A DNA stretch of 64,000 bases from Yanghanlia caeni (GTDB lineage: Bacteria; Pseudomonadota; Gammaproteobacteria; Burkholderiales; Burkholderiaceae_B): contig JAUZQE010000011.1 of assembly GCA_030733815.1 (NCBI GenBank), forward strand, positions 1 through 64,000, written 5' to 3'. Under the pieces are notes generated by a model that searched no databases, had not been told where the DNA came from, and saw only the letters and a program-made list of their open reading frames with translations. A program made the position numbers and the translations under genes. Below, one piece after another: positions 24,482-34,457 of this stretch (positions are counted from its first letter, which is position 1; each line of letters opens with the position of its first letter).

Positions 24482-26212
24482 ATGCTGGTCGGCGACCAGA
24501 GCGACATTATTGAATTCTTACGGGCATCGGCCGCTGCGTCCGGTACGGGCCCGGCCGAAATCATCGAAACCCATATTTCGATCATCGTGCTGGGCCCCGA
24601 ACGGGTCTGGAAGCTGAAACGGGCCGTGCGCCTGCCCTACGCCGACTTTTCAACACCCGAGCGGCGCACCGCCGCCTGTGAACACGAAGTTGCGCTGAAC
24701 CGGCGCACGGCCCCCGAACTGTACCTGGGCGTGCGCCGCATCACACGCGGCCACGACGGCCGGCTGGCCTTCGATGCGCCCGGTGAGCTGGCCGACGCAG
24801 TGGTCGAAATGCGGCGCTTCGATCAAAACACCCTGTTCTCGGAGCTTGCACGCGCAGGCCGGCTCGACCGGCCCACACTGACGGCACTCGCCCGCAACAT
24901 TGCCCGGTTTCATGCAGCGGCGCAGAGCAAGGAATGCCCTCACGGTGCCGCCAATATCGCCGACATTCTTGAACTCAATGAACAGAACACGGCGTTGCCG
25001 GCCATGCTGGGTGAACAGGCCACTCATGCCCTGCGCGGCGCGCTTCGCGATGCCCTGGCGCGTCATCGCGACGTGCTCGATGCACGTGCCCGTGCAGGGA
25101 AGATCCGCCATTGCCACGGCGACCTGCACCTGCGCAATCTGTGCCTCATCGACGGGCACCCCACCCTGTTCGACTGCATCGAGTTCAACGATGCACTGGC
25201 CACCAGTGACGTGCTCTACGATCTCGCCTTCCTGCTCATGGACCTGTGGCACGCCGGGCTGCCGGCCGAGGCGAACTGGGTCATGAACCGCTACCTCGAC
25301 GAAAATGACGAAACCGACGGCCTGGCGCTGCTGCCGTTTTTCATGGCGCTGCGGGCATCGATCCGGGCGCAGGTGCTGGCCACCCAGGCCGAGCTTCCCG
25401 ACAGCGCCAACCGCGCAGCCCTGGTCGACGAGGCGAACGGCTATCTGAATCTGGCCACGCAGTTTCTGCAGCCCTCCACACCGTGCCTGCTGGCCATTGG
25501 TGGCCTCAGCGGCTCGGGCAAGTCAACGGTGGCTGCCGCCATCGCGCACCGGCTCGGCGCGGCGCCCGGCGCACGTGTGCTGGCCACCGACCGCATTCGC
25601 AAGCAGCTGGCCGGGGTACCTGCCGAAACCCGCCTGCCCAAGGAAAGCTACACCCGGGAAGCCTCCGAACGCGTGTACGCCACCCTGTACGAGCGCACCC
25701 TCACCACCCTGGGCGCCAATACATCGGTCATCGCCGATGCCGTGTTTTCGCGGCCCGAAGAACGGCAGGCCATCGCCGACTGCGCAGCGCGTGCCGGCAC
25801 GGGATTTCAGGGGGTATGGCTCGACGCGCCGCCCGAAATGCTGCTGCCCCGCGTGCAAGCGCGCCGCAACGATCCCTCTGATGCGAGCATCGACGTGGTG
25901 CAGTTGCAGCTCGCGCGCGGCACGGGCGCCATCGACTGGGCGACGATTCCGGCGGGCGGCGATCTGGCCGCCACGGCCGAGGCCGTGCTGGCGGTCGCGC
26001 TGACGCCGTCGTGGTCGCAGGCGCCAGAGGGGTTCAACTGGCTCGCCCAGGATGCAGACGGACGCTGGTTCTGGTTCGCCGTGGCGCCTCAAATGGGCGT
26101 GGCGGGCGGCGTATGGCGCTCACCGCGGCGCGCGCAGCGGTTTGCCGGTCAGGGCGTGCCCAATCCGCTGTGGTACGAAAGCTGCCGCCAGCGGCCGACA
26201 CAAGCGCTTTAG
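24482..26212 (+). CDS. Bifunctional aminoglycoside phosphotransferase-like/P-loop kinase
   Basis: A 576-aa fusion of two kinase types (COG2187 plus COG0645 arrangement). Residues 1 to about 310 resemble aminoglycoside phosphotransferases with the catalytic loop HCHGDLHLRNLCLIDG and the metal motif FDCIEFND. From about residue 338 there is a Walker A motif, GGLSGSGKST, of small-molecule kinases. The natural substrate of this widespread fusion is unknown; resistance should not be assumed. GGAG ten bases upstream supports ATG 24482. Confidence 0.88.
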   Translation: MLVGDQSDIIEFLRASAAASGTGPAEIIETHISIIVLGPERVWKLKRAVRLPYADFSTPERRTAACEHEVALNRRTAPELYLGVRRITRGHDGRLAFDAPGELADAVVEMRRFDQNTLFSELARAGRLDRPTLTALARNIARFHAAAQSKECPHGAANIADILELNEQNTALPAMLGEQATHALRGALRDALARHRDVLDARARAGKIRHCHGDLHLRNLCLIDGHPTLFDCIEFNDALATSDVLYDLAFLLMDLWHAGLPAEANWVMNRYLDENDETDGLALLPFFMALRASIRAQVLATQAELPDSANRAALVDEANGYLNLATQFLQPSTPCLLAIGGLSGSGKSTVAAAIAHRLGAAPGARVLATDRIRKQLAGVPAETRLPKESYTREASERVYATLYERTLTTLGANTSVIADAVFSRPEERQAIADCAARAGTGFQGVWLDAPPEMLLPRVQARRNDPSDASIDVVQLQLARGTGAIDWATIPAGGDLAATAEAVLAVALTPSWSQAPEGFNWLAQDADGRWFWFAVAPQMGVAGGVWRSPRRAQRFAGQGVPNPLWYESCRQRPTQAL

Positions 26213-26261
26213 CCCTGGCAGCAACCTCACCCCGCCCTTCTGAGGCGACTGGAGCACATAC

Positions 26262-26804
26262 ATGAACGAGAACCCTGCAGGCGTGATCGACTTCTGGCTC
26301 GAGGCCGGCCCGCAAAAATGGTTCGACGGTGCAGGCGCGTTCGACGCACAGTGCCGCGAACGGTTTCTTGACCTGCACATGGCAGCATCGCGTGGCGAGC
26401 TGGCAGACTGGGGCAACGAGGCCAAAGGCGCGCTGGCACTCATTCTTCTGCTGGACCAGATTCCGCGCAACATCTTTCGCGGCAGTGCGCATGCCTACGC
26501 CACCGACCCTCTGGCGCTGGCGACGGCCGACGCTGCAATCGCACGCAGACACGACGTCGCCTTCGACATTCCGCTACGCGCGTTCTTCTACCTGCCCTTC
26601 ATGCATTCGGAATCCATCGAGCACCAGCGGCGCTGCGTCGCGCTGTTTCGCGAGATTCCGGAATCCGAGTCGGGCAGATGGGCAGATCACCACCTGGGCA
26701 TCATCGAACGATTCGGCCGCTTCCCGCATCGCAACCGTCTGCTGGGGCGGGAAACCACCCCGGCAGAACAGGCATGGCTGCAGGCCGGCGGCTTCCAGGG
26801 CTGA
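26262..26804 (+). CDS. DUF924 family protein
   Basis: A 180-aa protein of the DUF924 family, an alpha-helical fold related to TPR proteins. It shows the family motifs VIDFWLEAGPQKWF at the start, LILLLDQIPRNIFRG in the middle and FFYLPFMHSE later. Function unknown. GGAG ten bases upstream. It follows the kinase by 50 bases and may be cotranscribed. Confidence 0.9.
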   Translation: MNENPAGVIDFWLEAGPQKWFDGAGAFDAQCRERFLDLHMAASRGELADWGNEAKGALALILLLDQIPRNIFRGSAHAYATDPLALATADAAIARRHDVAFDIPLRAFFYLPFMHSESIEHQRRCVALFREIPESESGRWADHHLGIIERFGRFPHRNRLLGRETTPAEQAWLQAGGFQG

Positions 26805-26818
26805 CGCGCCGGCCACCC

Positions 26819-26837
26819 CTGGCGGGTTCGCCGCCAG
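26819..26837 (+). terminator. Short hairpin between convergent genes
   Basis: CTGGCGG (26819-26825) and CCGCCAG (26831-26837) with a 5-base loop lie between the DUF924 gene and the convergent chemoreceptor gene. There is no T-run, so termination activity is only suggested. Confidence 0.35.
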
Positions 26838-26844
26838 TACCCCC

Positions 26845-28527
26845 TTACGCCGGCAGGCCCAGCGGCGACCGGTAATCGGGCAACGCCGATTCGGTCTGCT
26901 CGTGCGCGTCGACGTCGACGATCGACACCGTGTCGGCATCATCGGCGAGCTTGAACGACGCCACCAATGAGCGGAAGGTGAACGCTTCCTGACGCAGCAG
27001 CTCCGAAGTACGCAAGGTGTTTTCCACCAGCAGTGCATTACGCTGGGTCGACGCATCCATATGATTCACGGCTTCGTTGATCTGCGCGAGGCCGATCGCC
27101 TGTTCCTTGCTGGCCCCTGCAATTTCGCCAATGAGGGTCTTCATGCGCTCGAAGCTTTCGACGATTTCGCCCATGGCCACGCCGACCTCGGCCACCTGTT
27201 CGGAACCTTCGCGAATGCCGTCGACCGATTCCTGAATGACGTGCTTGATCTCTTGCGCGGCACTGGCGCTGCGTTGAGCCAATGCACGCACTTCACCGGC
27301 CACCACGGCAAAACCCTTGCCCGCTTCGCCCGCGCGCGCGGCCTCGACTGCGGCGTTGAGCGCCAGAATGTTGGTCTGGAAGGCAATGCCGTCGATGATG
27401 TTCACGATGTCGCCAATTTTTTCCGAGGCCTGGCGGATGGACTCCATGGTGCTGACCGCGTTGTTGGTGACCACGCCGCCACGCTCGGCCAGCTGCGACG
27501 TTGACAGCGCCATGCGATCGACTTCCGTCGCGTTGTCGGCATTCTGGTGCACGGTGGCGTTGAGCTCTTCGGTACCGGCCGAAGTTTCTTCCAGCGCGGC
27601 GGCCTGCTGTTCGGTGCGCGACGCCAGATCTTGCGTGCCGGTGGCAACCTCATCGGCCGCATGGGCCACGGAATCGGCACCCGCGACGATACGACGCAGC
27701 AAACCATTGAGGTTGTCACGCATCTGGCGCATCTGCGTAATGAGCTTGCCGATCTCGTCACCCGACGGATCGTAATCGGTGCGCGACAGGTCGCCGGCCG
27801 CAATGGCCTGGGCCGACTGCACGGCGCGTTTGAACCCGTTGCTCAGACGCCGCATCGTGCAGATCATCAGCAGCGTACCCGGCAGGTTCACAAGAAGAAG
27901 GATTGCCGCAAAAACGATCACAGCTAACTGGAAGCGCCGTTCGGCTGCGGCAGCGGCCTCGTCGGCCATCTCGCTCTGGTACTGCTGCAGCGCCGCCAGC
28001 GACGCGAGCAGCTGATCGCCTTCGGTGCGGCCCGCCACCAGGAAGGCCTGCATCGATGCCGGGCTGAAATTGCCGGCTTCGAGCCGTTGCACGGCTTCCT
28101 GCGCCTTCGCGAACCAGGCGTCCTGGCGCTGCGCAATGGTGGCGAGCAGCGCAGTTTCGTCTGCATCGAGCGCCCGGTCTTGCAGCTGGCGCATACGTTC
28201 CTGCCACGCTGCCTGGTTCTTGGCGACCACCGACGTATGCGTACTGAGTTCGTGACCATGCAGGGAATACAGCACGCTCTGCGGATCGTGCTGGAACCCC
28301 AGCAGCAGATTGAGGCGCGTGTCGTAAAATTCTTGCATGAGCCCGCTGGCATGCTGAAGGGCGGCCATGCGTTCGGCATGCAGCGTCTGCAAGCTGGAAC
28401 GGGCCTGCAACAGGCCCCAGGCCGCAGCGGCCATGACGATCAGCATGCTGATGCCGCCCACGATCATTACGGCCCAGACGCGACCCGTCAGGCTGAAATC
28501 ATTGAATCGAACTCTGAGAAACCGCAT
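26845..28527 (-). CDS. Methyl-accepting chemotaxis protein
   Basis: A 560-aa chemoreceptor. TM1 lies near residues 12-35, a helical periplasmic domain of about 150 residues follows (Tar-type four-helix bundle with HDPQSVLYSLHGHEL), TM2 is near 190-215, then HAMP, and a cytoplasmic coiled-coil with the highly conserved tip GIAFQTNILALNAAVEAARAGE and QEIKHVIQESVDGI. Ligand unknown. I take ATG 28527; a longer GTG start at 28590 would add a non-hydrophobic extension. No chemotaxis genes adjoin it. Confidence 0.92.
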   Translation of the reverse strand: MRFLRVRFNDFSLTGRVWAVMIVGGISMLIVMAAAAWGLLQARSSLQTLHAERMAALQHASGLMQEFYDTRLNLLLGFQHDPQSVLYSLHGHELSTHTSVVAKNQAAWQERMRQLQDRALDADETALLATIAQRQDAWFAKAQEAVQRLEAGNFSPASMQAFLVAGRTEGDQLLASLAALQQYQSEMADEAAAAAERRFQLAVIVFAAILLLVNLPGTLLMICTMRRLSNGFKRAVQSAQAIAAGDLSRTDYDPSGDEIGKLITQMRQMRDNLNGLLRRIVAGADSVAHAADEVATGTQDLASRTEQQAAALEETSAGTEELNATVHQNADNATEVDRMALSTSQLAERGGVVTNNAVSTMESIRQASEKIGDIVNIIDGIAFQTNILALNAAVEAARAGEAGKGFAVVAGEVRALAQRSASAAQEIKHVIQESVDGIREGSEQVAEVGVAMGEIVESFERMKTLIGEIAGASKEQAIGLAQINEAVNHMDASTQRNALLVENTLRTSELLRQEAFTFRSLVASFKLADDADTVSIVDVDAHEQTESALPDYRSPLGLPA

Positions 28528-28686
28528 GAGGCACCCAAAAGGCGTTGATGGTCCGACACATCGTCGGCAGCATCGCCGTCGGGCGCCCACCAGATGTATC
28601 GCTCGTTAAAATTTACACATTTTATACTATTGTATTAAGATATTACCGGGTGGCCGGGTGATCCTGAGCGATCTCATCGGGTATGC

Positions 28687-28953
28687 TCAACCGCACTCGA
28701 AGCGTTCAATGCGCCCTTTGTCATTGACGTGCACGTTCAGACGTTCGGGGCGGTAGTCACGCGTCACCATGGTGCCGGGCCGAATGATGCGGGCACCCTC
28801 CGGAAACGCACTCGGAGGTACCGAGTCGATCTTCTGGCCCACGCGCGAAAGATGGCCCAGCGCCTTGCAGGGGTCGCTTACCGGTTCAAAGGGCGTGCTG
28901 CTTTGGCACGCCGCCAGACCGCAAGCCAGTAAAACAACGGGCACGGTTCTCAT
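28687..28953 (-). CDS. Peptidase inhibitor I78 family lipoprotein
   Basis: An 88-aa lipoprotein: lipobox GLAAC near residue 14, then SDPCKALGHLSRVGQKID and a C-terminal RPGTMVTRDYRPERLNVHVNDKG stretch, the typical I78 (elastase-inhibitor-like) pattern with two cysteines (DPC and FEC). Such proteins may protect against host or environmental proteases. A near-perfect AAGGAGG before the start decides for ATG 28953 over the GTG and ATG just upstream. It stands 18 bases before the aldose dehydrogenase stop on the same strand order. Confidence 0.88.
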   Translation of the reverse strand: MRTVPVVLLACGLAACQSSTPFEPVSDPCKALGHLSRVGQKIDSVPPSAFPEGARIIRPGTMVTRDYRPERLNVHVNDKGRIERFECG

Positions 28954-28971
28954 CATCACCTCCTTTGTCGA

Positions 28972-30216
28972 TCATTGCGGGCTGACGCGAAGCAGCGCAC
29001 CATTGCTTGCATCGGTAAGCACGTAAACGTAACCGTCGGGGCCGACCCGCACGTCGCGAATGCGGGCCTCGAGCTCACCAAGCAGCCGCTCTTCGGCAAC
29101 GATGCGGTCGCCCTCGAATTGCAGCCGGATCAGCTCGCGCTGCTTGAGCGCACCGACGAACAGGCTGTTGCGCCATTGCGCGAAGCGCTCGGCATCGTAG
29201 AAGGCCATGCCCGATATGGCGGGGGATACGGCCCATACATAATGCGGTGCAATCATGCCTTCGACCTCGGCCCCCCTGGCCTCGGGAATGGCCAGCCCCG
29301 AATAATTGCGGCCATGTGTGGCAACCGGCCAGCCGTAATTGCCGCCACGCCGGATGATGTTGATCTCGTCGCCGCCACGCGGGCCGTGCTCGTGCACCCA
29401 TAGCTCGCCGGTGCGGGGATTCAGCGCCGCGCCCTGCGGATTGCGATGACCGTAGCTCCAGATTTCAGGCCGCGCGCCGGGTGCCCCGGCAAACGGGTTG
29501 TCGTGGGGTACGCGGCCATCGGCATGCAGACGCACCAGCTTGCCCTGATGCTTGTCGAGATCCTGCGCCGTTGCACGCTGGTTGTTCTCGCCCAAAGTAA
29601 TGAACAGGTCGCCTGCCCGGTCGAACACCAGCCGCGCGCCAAAATGGTGGCCCGACGAAAGCTTGGGTTCCTGCCGGAAGATGACCTGAAAGTCTTGCAG
29701 GGCGCGCGCGTCGGCCGATAGCACGCCCATACCTACTGCGGTGCCGGCCCGGCCGCGGTCGTCCTGCTCGGCATAGGCCAGGTACACGCGCCGGCTGGAC
29801 GCAAAGTCGGGGGCAAGCGCCACATCCAGCAAACCACCCTGCCCCCGTGCAAACACATCCGGCACACCCGCAATGGGCTCCGACAGGCCTTCGGCCGTCC
29901 AGCGCCGCAGCCGGCCGGGCCGCTCGGTGATCAGCACCCCCTCGTCACCAGGAAGAAACGCAAGCGACCAGGGGTACTCAAGCCCTTCGACCAGCCGTTC
30001 GACGCGCGCACCGGCACGAGGGGGGTCGCCATCTTGTACCTGGGTGGCATTCAGCGTACCGACGCTGCACAGCGCAAACACGAGACCCCATGCAAGATGC
30101 GTTGCAACGCACCAGACCCGGCGCACGCGCGAGGCGATCGCGCGCGGCAGTGCAGGCCTGCGACCAGGAAAAATGCAAAACGCGTGACCGGGGGCGACAG
30201 GGGAGCTATGAGTCAT
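28972..30216 (-). CDS. PQQ-dependent aldose sugar dehydrogenase-like protein
   Basis: A 414-aa periplasmic six-bladed propeller of the YliI/soluble glucose dehydrogenase family. The N-terminal hydrophobic segment (about residues 37-57) is a signal or anchor. Family patterns include VEGLEYPWSLAFLPG, GQGGLLDVALAP, SSGHHFGARLVFD (with the catalytic His type), YGHRNPQG and HEHGPRGGDEIN. It oxidises aldoses with PQQ and passes electrons to the respiratory chain; no PQQ synthesis genes are in the window. The first 36 residues are Arg-rich and the exact start is uncertain. Confidence 0.88.
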   Translation of the reverse strand: MTHSSPVAPGHAFCIFPGRRPALPRAIASRVRRVWCVATHLAWGLVFALCSVGTLNATQVQDGDPPRAGARVERLVEGLEYPWSLAFLPGDEGVLITERPGRLRRWTAEGLSEPIAGVPDVFARGQGGLLDVALAPDFASSRRVYLAYAEQDDRGRAGTAVGMGVLSADARALQDFQVIFRQEPKLSSGHHFGARLVFDRAGDLFITLGENNQRATAQDLDKHQGKLVRLHADGRVPHDNPFAGAPGARPEIWSYGHRNPQGAALNPRTGELWVHEHGPRGGDEINIIRRGGNYGWPVATHGRNYSGLAIPEARGAEVEGMIAPHYVWAVSPAISGMAFYDAERFAQWRNSLFVGALKQRELIRLQFEGDRIVAEERLLGELEARIRDVRVGPDGYVYVLTDASNGALLRVSPQ

Positions 30217-30300
30217 TGTTCGATGACGAGTTCAATGCACCCATCATATCGGGAATCTCCCTTTGCATGCACGCAGCCTGACGCGGCATCACCCACCCGA

Positions 30301-30831
30301 TCAGATGCTGCGCACGTTTTCCACCGCCGCAGCCTGCAACACCGCCTCGACGGCCTTGCATTGTTCTTCATTGCGCGGGTGAGCCACCAGTGACCACCGC
30401 CCCTGCGCAGTTGCGCTGCCCACCGCCTGAATCACGATTTGATGATCGGGGCGGGCGGTGACGAGGCCACCAAGCAAGAGCCCTGCCACCGTCGAAAACG
30501 CGATCACGGCTGCCGCACTGTAAAAGGGTGACGAAACAATGGCGGGCAAGCCCATCAGATAGAGCACGCCCCAAATCAGCACGCCTGCCACGAGACCTAT
30601 CGCGCCGAGCACGAGATGTGACCGTACCGCGGTTCGCACGACTCCTTGCGTCTCGGGTTCGAGCTTGCGTTCATAACCGGCATCGTGCGGCGGTACGACC
30701 CACAACTGTGTGTTCTGCAACCCGCTGACGCGGCGCAGTTCTGCCGACACTTCGTCAAGCTCGCGCTCGGTATCAAAGAACGCTGCGAATTTGGTGCTCG
30801 CCTTCTCGCCGAACAAAATCTGAAAAGCCAT
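30301..30831 (-). CDS. Two-helix membrane protein of unknown function
   Basis: A 176-aa protein with a soluble N-terminal part of about 75 residues (FGEKASTKFAAFFDTERELDEVSAELRRV, resembling an ACT/regulatory-like alpha-beta start), two membrane helices (about residues 76-98 and 104-127), and a C-terminal soluble part ending ALEAVLQAAAVENVRSI-like. GGGAG upstream supports the start at 30831. I do not recognise its role. It is divergent from the peptide transporter operon. Confidence 0.75.
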   Translation of the reverse strand: MAFQILFGEKASTKFAAFFDTERELDEVSAELRRVSGLQNTQLWVVPPHDAGYERKLEPETQGVVRTAVRSHLVLGAIGLVAGVLIWGVLYLMGLPAIVSSPFYSAAAVIAFSTVAGLLLGGLVTARPDHQIVIQAVGSATAQGRWSLVAHPRNEEQCKAVEAVLQAAAVENVRSI

Positions 30832-30970
30832 GGCGGACTCCCTGAGGCTGCATGTAGCAGGTGCGAGCAAGCGCCATGCCGATCGTCGCCCTAGGTATAA
30901 ACTCATGCTTGACCGGCGCAAGGCATCTCCATATATTCGTGAGGGTTCAAGTCCCTGTAAGGAATTCACC

Positions 30971-32542
30971 ATGCGTCGTACGTTTATTGCCGCCGCCGTG
31001 GCCGCAGCATTCTTCATGCCTCTAACCGGCCAGGCCAAGCCCCTGCACTGGGCCAGCCAGGGCGACATCCTCACGCTCGACCCCCACGCCCAGAACGAAG
31101 GTCTGACCATCGCGGGTTCGAGCTACGTATACGAACCGCTGGTGCAGTACAACCAGAACTTCGAAATCAGCGAAGCGCTTGCCACGGCATGGGAGCAAAC
31201 GTCACCCACCGTCTGGCGCTTCAAGCTGCGCGAGAACGTCAAGTTCCACGACGGCACACCGTTCGAAGCCGACGACGTCGTGTTTTCCGTCAAGCGGGCC
31301 ATGGCCCCCACCTCCAACTTCAAGGCCTATGTCAACGGCATCAAAGACGTCCGCGCGGTTGACGACCTTACGGTAGAAATTGAAACCGACGGCCCCAACC
31401 CGGTGCTGCTGCGCCAGCTCACCAACGTGTTCATCATGAACCGCGACTGGGCCGAAAAGCACAACGCCACCGAACCGCAAGATTTCTCGAAAAAAGAAGA
31501 AACCTATTCTTCGCGCAACACCAACGGCACGGGCCCCTACAAGCTGGTTTCGCGTGAAGTCGACGTGCGCACGGAATTCGAAGAGAACCCCGACTGGTGG
31601 GGCAAGGCCACCAAAAAGGGCAACGTCACCAAAATCATCTACACGCCCATCAAGCAAAGCGCCACACGTACGGCCGCCCTGCTCTCGGGCGAAATCGACT
31701 TCGTCCTCGATCCGGCAGCCCAAGACCTCGATCGCCTCCGTCAGCAGGCCAAGGTGGTGGAAGGCAACGAATACCGCACCATCTACATCGGGCTCGACCA
31801 GGGCAGCCCCGAACTGAAATATTCCACCATCAAGGGCAAGAACCCCTTCGCCGACGTGCGCGTGCGCGAGGCCCTGTATCGTGCCATCGACGTCGAGGCG
31901 CTCAAGAAGGCCGTCATGCGCGGGCTGTCTGCGCCCACCGGCACCATGATCGCCCCGCAGGTCAACGGCTGGTCTGAAGAACTGGCCAAGCGCGAAGCCT
32001 ACGACCCCGAACGTGCCAAGGCTCTGCTCAAGGAAGCCGGGTATGCCGACAACCTGAACTTCACGCTCGACTGCCCCAACAACCGCTACATCAACGACGA
32101 AGCCATCTGCCAGGCCATCGTGGCCATGTGGGCACGGGTGGGCGTCAAGGCGCAACTGAACGCCATGCCGCGGGCCACGTACTTCCCCAAGGTACAAAGC
32201 TACGACACCAGCGCCTACCTGTTCGGCTGGGGCGTACCCACGTTCGACGCCCTGTATACGCTGCAAAGCCTCATTCGCAGCAAGGGCGAGGGTGCCGACG
32301 GCTCGTTCAACTACGGCAACTACAGCAACGCCGAAGTCGACGCCCTGATCGACCAGGTGAAAACCGAAACCGACGACGCCAAGCGTACCGAGGCCATTCA
32401 AAAGGCGCTCAAGATCCACGCCAGCGAATACGGGCACATCCCCCTGCACGACCAGGTCATCCCCTGGGCCATGGGCAAGCATGTCAACGTGGTGCACCGG
32501 GCTGACAACCGGCTCACCATGGAATGGGTGGTGGTCGACTAA
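30971..32542 (+). CDS. Dipeptide/oligopeptide ABC transporter binding protein
   Basis: A 523-aa SBP_bac_5 family periplasmic binding protein. Signal peptide at residues 1-23 (ending GQAK), then LHWASQGDILTLDPHAQNEG and the family motif WRFKLRENVKFHDGTPFEADDVVFS. It captures peptides or related ligands for the permeases encoded next. AAGGAA precedes ATG 30971. First gene of a five-gene operon; the family also binds nickel, heme or glutathione, so the ligand is open. Confidence 0.92.
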   Translation: MRRTFIAAAVAAAFFMPLTGQAKPLHWASQGDILTLDPHAQNEGLTIAGSSYVYEPLVQYNQNFEISEALATAWEQTSPTVWRFKLRENVKFHDGTPFEADDVVFSVKRAMAPTSNFKAYVNGIKDVRAVDDLTVEIETDGPNPVLLRQLTNVFIMNRDWAEKHNATEPQDFSKKEETYSSRNTNGTGPYKLVSREVDVRTEFEENPDWWGKATKKGNVTKIIYTPIKQSATRTAALLSGEIDFVLDPAAQDLDRLRQQAKVVEGNEYRTIYIGLDQGSPELKYSTIKGKNPFADVRVREALYRAIDVEALKKAVMRGLSAPTGTMIAPQVNGWSEELAKREAYDPERAKALLKEAGYADNLNFTLDCPNNRYINDEAICQAIVAMWARVGVKAQLNAMPRATYFPKVQSYDTSAYLFGWGVPTFDALYTLQSLIRSKGEGADGSFNYGNYSNAEVDALIDQVKTETDDAKRTEAIQKALKIHASEYGHIPLHDQVIPWAMGKHVNVVHRADNRLTMEWVVVD

Positions 32543-32557
32543 AGGGTCCGCTGCTTC

Positions 32558-33538
32558 ATGGCTTTTTTCATCGTGCGCCGGCTGCTTCAGGCAGTCGGCG
32601 TGATGCTCTCTGTCGCGCTCATTGCTTTCGCACTGTTCCAGTATGTGGGTGACCCGGTCACCATCATGCTGGGCCAGGACGCCACGGAACAAGACCGCAT
32701 CGAACTGCGCGCCCAGCTCGGGCTCGACCAGCCGGCGCCGGTTCAGTTCGCGCGCTTCGTGGCCAATGCCGTGCAGGGCGACTTCGGGCTGTCGTTGCGC
32801 CAGGGGCAATCGGTATCGTCACTGCTGGCCTCACGCCTGCCGGCCACGGTCGAGCTTTCGGTCGTGGCGGCGGCGCTCGCACTGGTGGTGGGCCTTCCGC
32901 TGGGCGTGTACACGGCCCTGAACCGCAAGGGGCGATTGTCGCAGGCGATTCTGGCGCTTTCCCTGCTGGGGGTGTCGCTGCCCACCTTCCTGATCGGCAT
33001 TCTGCTGATTCTGGTGTTTGCGGTCATGCTTGGGTGGCTGCCCAGCTACGGGCGGGGCGCCACGGTCGACCTGGGGTGGTGGACAACCGGGCTGCTGACC
33101 GTCGACGGCTGGAAGCATCTGATCCTGCCCGCCGTCACCCTGTCGCTATTCCAGCTCACCCTCATCCTGCGTCTGGTGCGCTCCGAAATGCTCGAGGTGC
33201 TGCGCCAGGATTACATCAAGTTCGCCCGGGCGCGCGGGCTGTCGCGCCGCGCCATCCATTTCGGCCATGCGCTCAAGAACACGCTGGTGCCGGTCATCAC
33301 CATCACCGGCCTGCAGCTGGGCGGCATCATCGCCTTTGCCATCGTCACGGAAACCGTCTTCCAGTGGCCGGGCATGGGGCTGCTGTTCATTCAGGCCGTG
33401 CAGTTTGCCGATATTCCCGTCATGGCGGCCTACCTGTGCCTCATCGCACTCATCTTCGTCGTCATCAACCTTCTGGTCGACATGCTGTATTTCGTCGTGG
33501 ATCCGCGGCTGCGCATCGCTCGCAAGGGGGCGCACTGA
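32558..33538 (+). CDS. Peptide ABC transporter permease, DppB type
   Basis: A 326-aa inner membrane permease with six predicted helices. It has the DppB/OppB N-terminal pattern (IVRRLLQAVGVMLSVALIAFALFQ) and the EAA-type loop (FARARGLSRRAIHFGHALKN) that contacts the ATPases. Fifteen bases after the binding-protein stop; its TGA overlaps the next ATG (TGATG). Confidence 0.93.
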   Translation: MAFFIVRRLLQAVGVMLSVALIAFALFQYVGDPVTIMLGQDATEQDRIELRAQLGLDQPAPVQFARFVANAVQGDFGLSLRQGQSVSSLLASRLPATVELSVVAAALALVVGLPLGVYTALNRKGRLSQAILALSLLGVSLPTFLIGILLILVFAVMLGWLPSYGRGATVDLGWWTTGLLTVDGWKHLILPAVTLSLFQLTLILRLVRSEMLEVLRQDYIKFARARGLSRRAIHFGHALKNTLVPVITITGLQLGGIIAFAIVTETVFQWPGMGLLFIQAVQFADIPVMAAYLCLIALIFVVINLLVDMLYFVVDPRLRIARKGAH

Positions 33539-34452
33539 TGGGCGGGCTCCTCTATCGTGCCTGGGACAGCGATCTTGCCTACGCGTGGCGTACGTCACCC
33601 GTTGCCGTCGCCGCCTCCCTCACGCTTGCGCTGCTGCTCATCGGCTCGCTGGGCGCCGACTGGGTGGCGCCACACAACCCCTTCGACCTGGCCACCATCA
33701 ATCTCATCGACGCGCTCACGCCGCCGGTCTGGATGGAAAACGGCAACCCGCTGTATCTGCTGGGCACCGACAGCCAGGGCCGCGACCTCTATTCGTCGCT
33801 GCTGTACGGCATGCGGGTCTCGCTGTTCATCGGGCTGGCCTCGGTGCTGCTGGCCATGCTCATCGGTATCGTGCTGGGGCTGATTTCCGGCTACGTGGGC
33901 GGGCGGCTCGACGCCCTCATCATGCGGGTGGCCGACGTTCAGCTGTCGTTCCCCGCCATTCTCATTGCCCTGCTGATCGACGGTGTCGTGCGCGCGGCCG
34001 TGCCGGCCGACATGCACGAGAACATCGCCTTCCCCGTGCTGGTGTTTGCCATTGCGCTGGCCGGCTGGCCCCAGTACGCGCGCACCGTGCGCGGCTCCAC
34101 CCTGGTCGAGAAAAACCGCGAGTACGTGCAGGCCGCACGCGTCACGGGCGTGTCGTCCACCGCCATCCTGTTCCAGCATGTGCTGCCCAACGTGCTGGGG
34201 CCCGTGCTGGTGCTGGCCACCGTACACGTGGCCACCGCCATCATCACCGAGGCCACCCTCTCGTTCCTTGGCGTAGGGGTGCCGCCCACCTCGCCCTCGC
34301 TCGGCACGCTCATCCGCATCGGCAACGATTTCCTGTTCTCCGGCGAGTGGTGGATCACGATCTTCCCCGGCGTGGCGCTTGTGCTGCTCGTGCTGTCGGT
34401 CAACCTGCTGGGCGACTGGCTGCGCGACGCCCTGAACCCACGGCTGAACTAA
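33538..34452 (+). CDS. Peptide ABC transporter permease, DppC type
   Basis: A 304-aa permease with an N-terminal helix, the OppC-type region GTDSQGRDLYSSLLYGMRVSLFIG and the EAA loop VQAARVTGVSSTAILFQHVLPN. Partner of the DppB-type permease to form the heterodimeric channel. Start overlaps the previous stop by one base. Confidence 0.93.
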   Translation: MGGLLYRAWDSDLAYAWRTSPVAVAASLTLALLLIGSLGADWVAPHNPFDLATINLIDALTPPVWMENGNPLYLLGTDSQGRDLYSSLLYGMRVSLFIGLASVLLAMLIGIVLGLISGYVGGRLDALIMRVADVQLSFPAILIALLIDGVVRAAVPADMHENIAFPVLVFAIALAGWPQYARTVRGSTLVEKNREYVQAARVTGVSSTAILFQHVLPNVLGPVLVLATVHVATAIITEATLSFLGVGVPPTSPSLGTLIRIGNDFLFSGEWWITIFPGVALVLLVLSVNLLGDWLRDALNPRLN

Positions 34453-34457
34453 ACAAT

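Noticed and set aside
24482..26212. Antibiotic resistance gene call for the phosphotransferase-like protein
   Set aside because: The fusion with a P-loop kinase is a widespread chromosomal family of unknown substrate; nothing in the context suggests resistance.
30942..30956. AGGGTTCAAGTCCCT, which looks like a tRNA T-arm
   Set aside because: No acceptor, D or anticodon arm fits around it; it lies in the leader of the peptide-binding protein gene. A tRNA remnant or attachment site is not supported.
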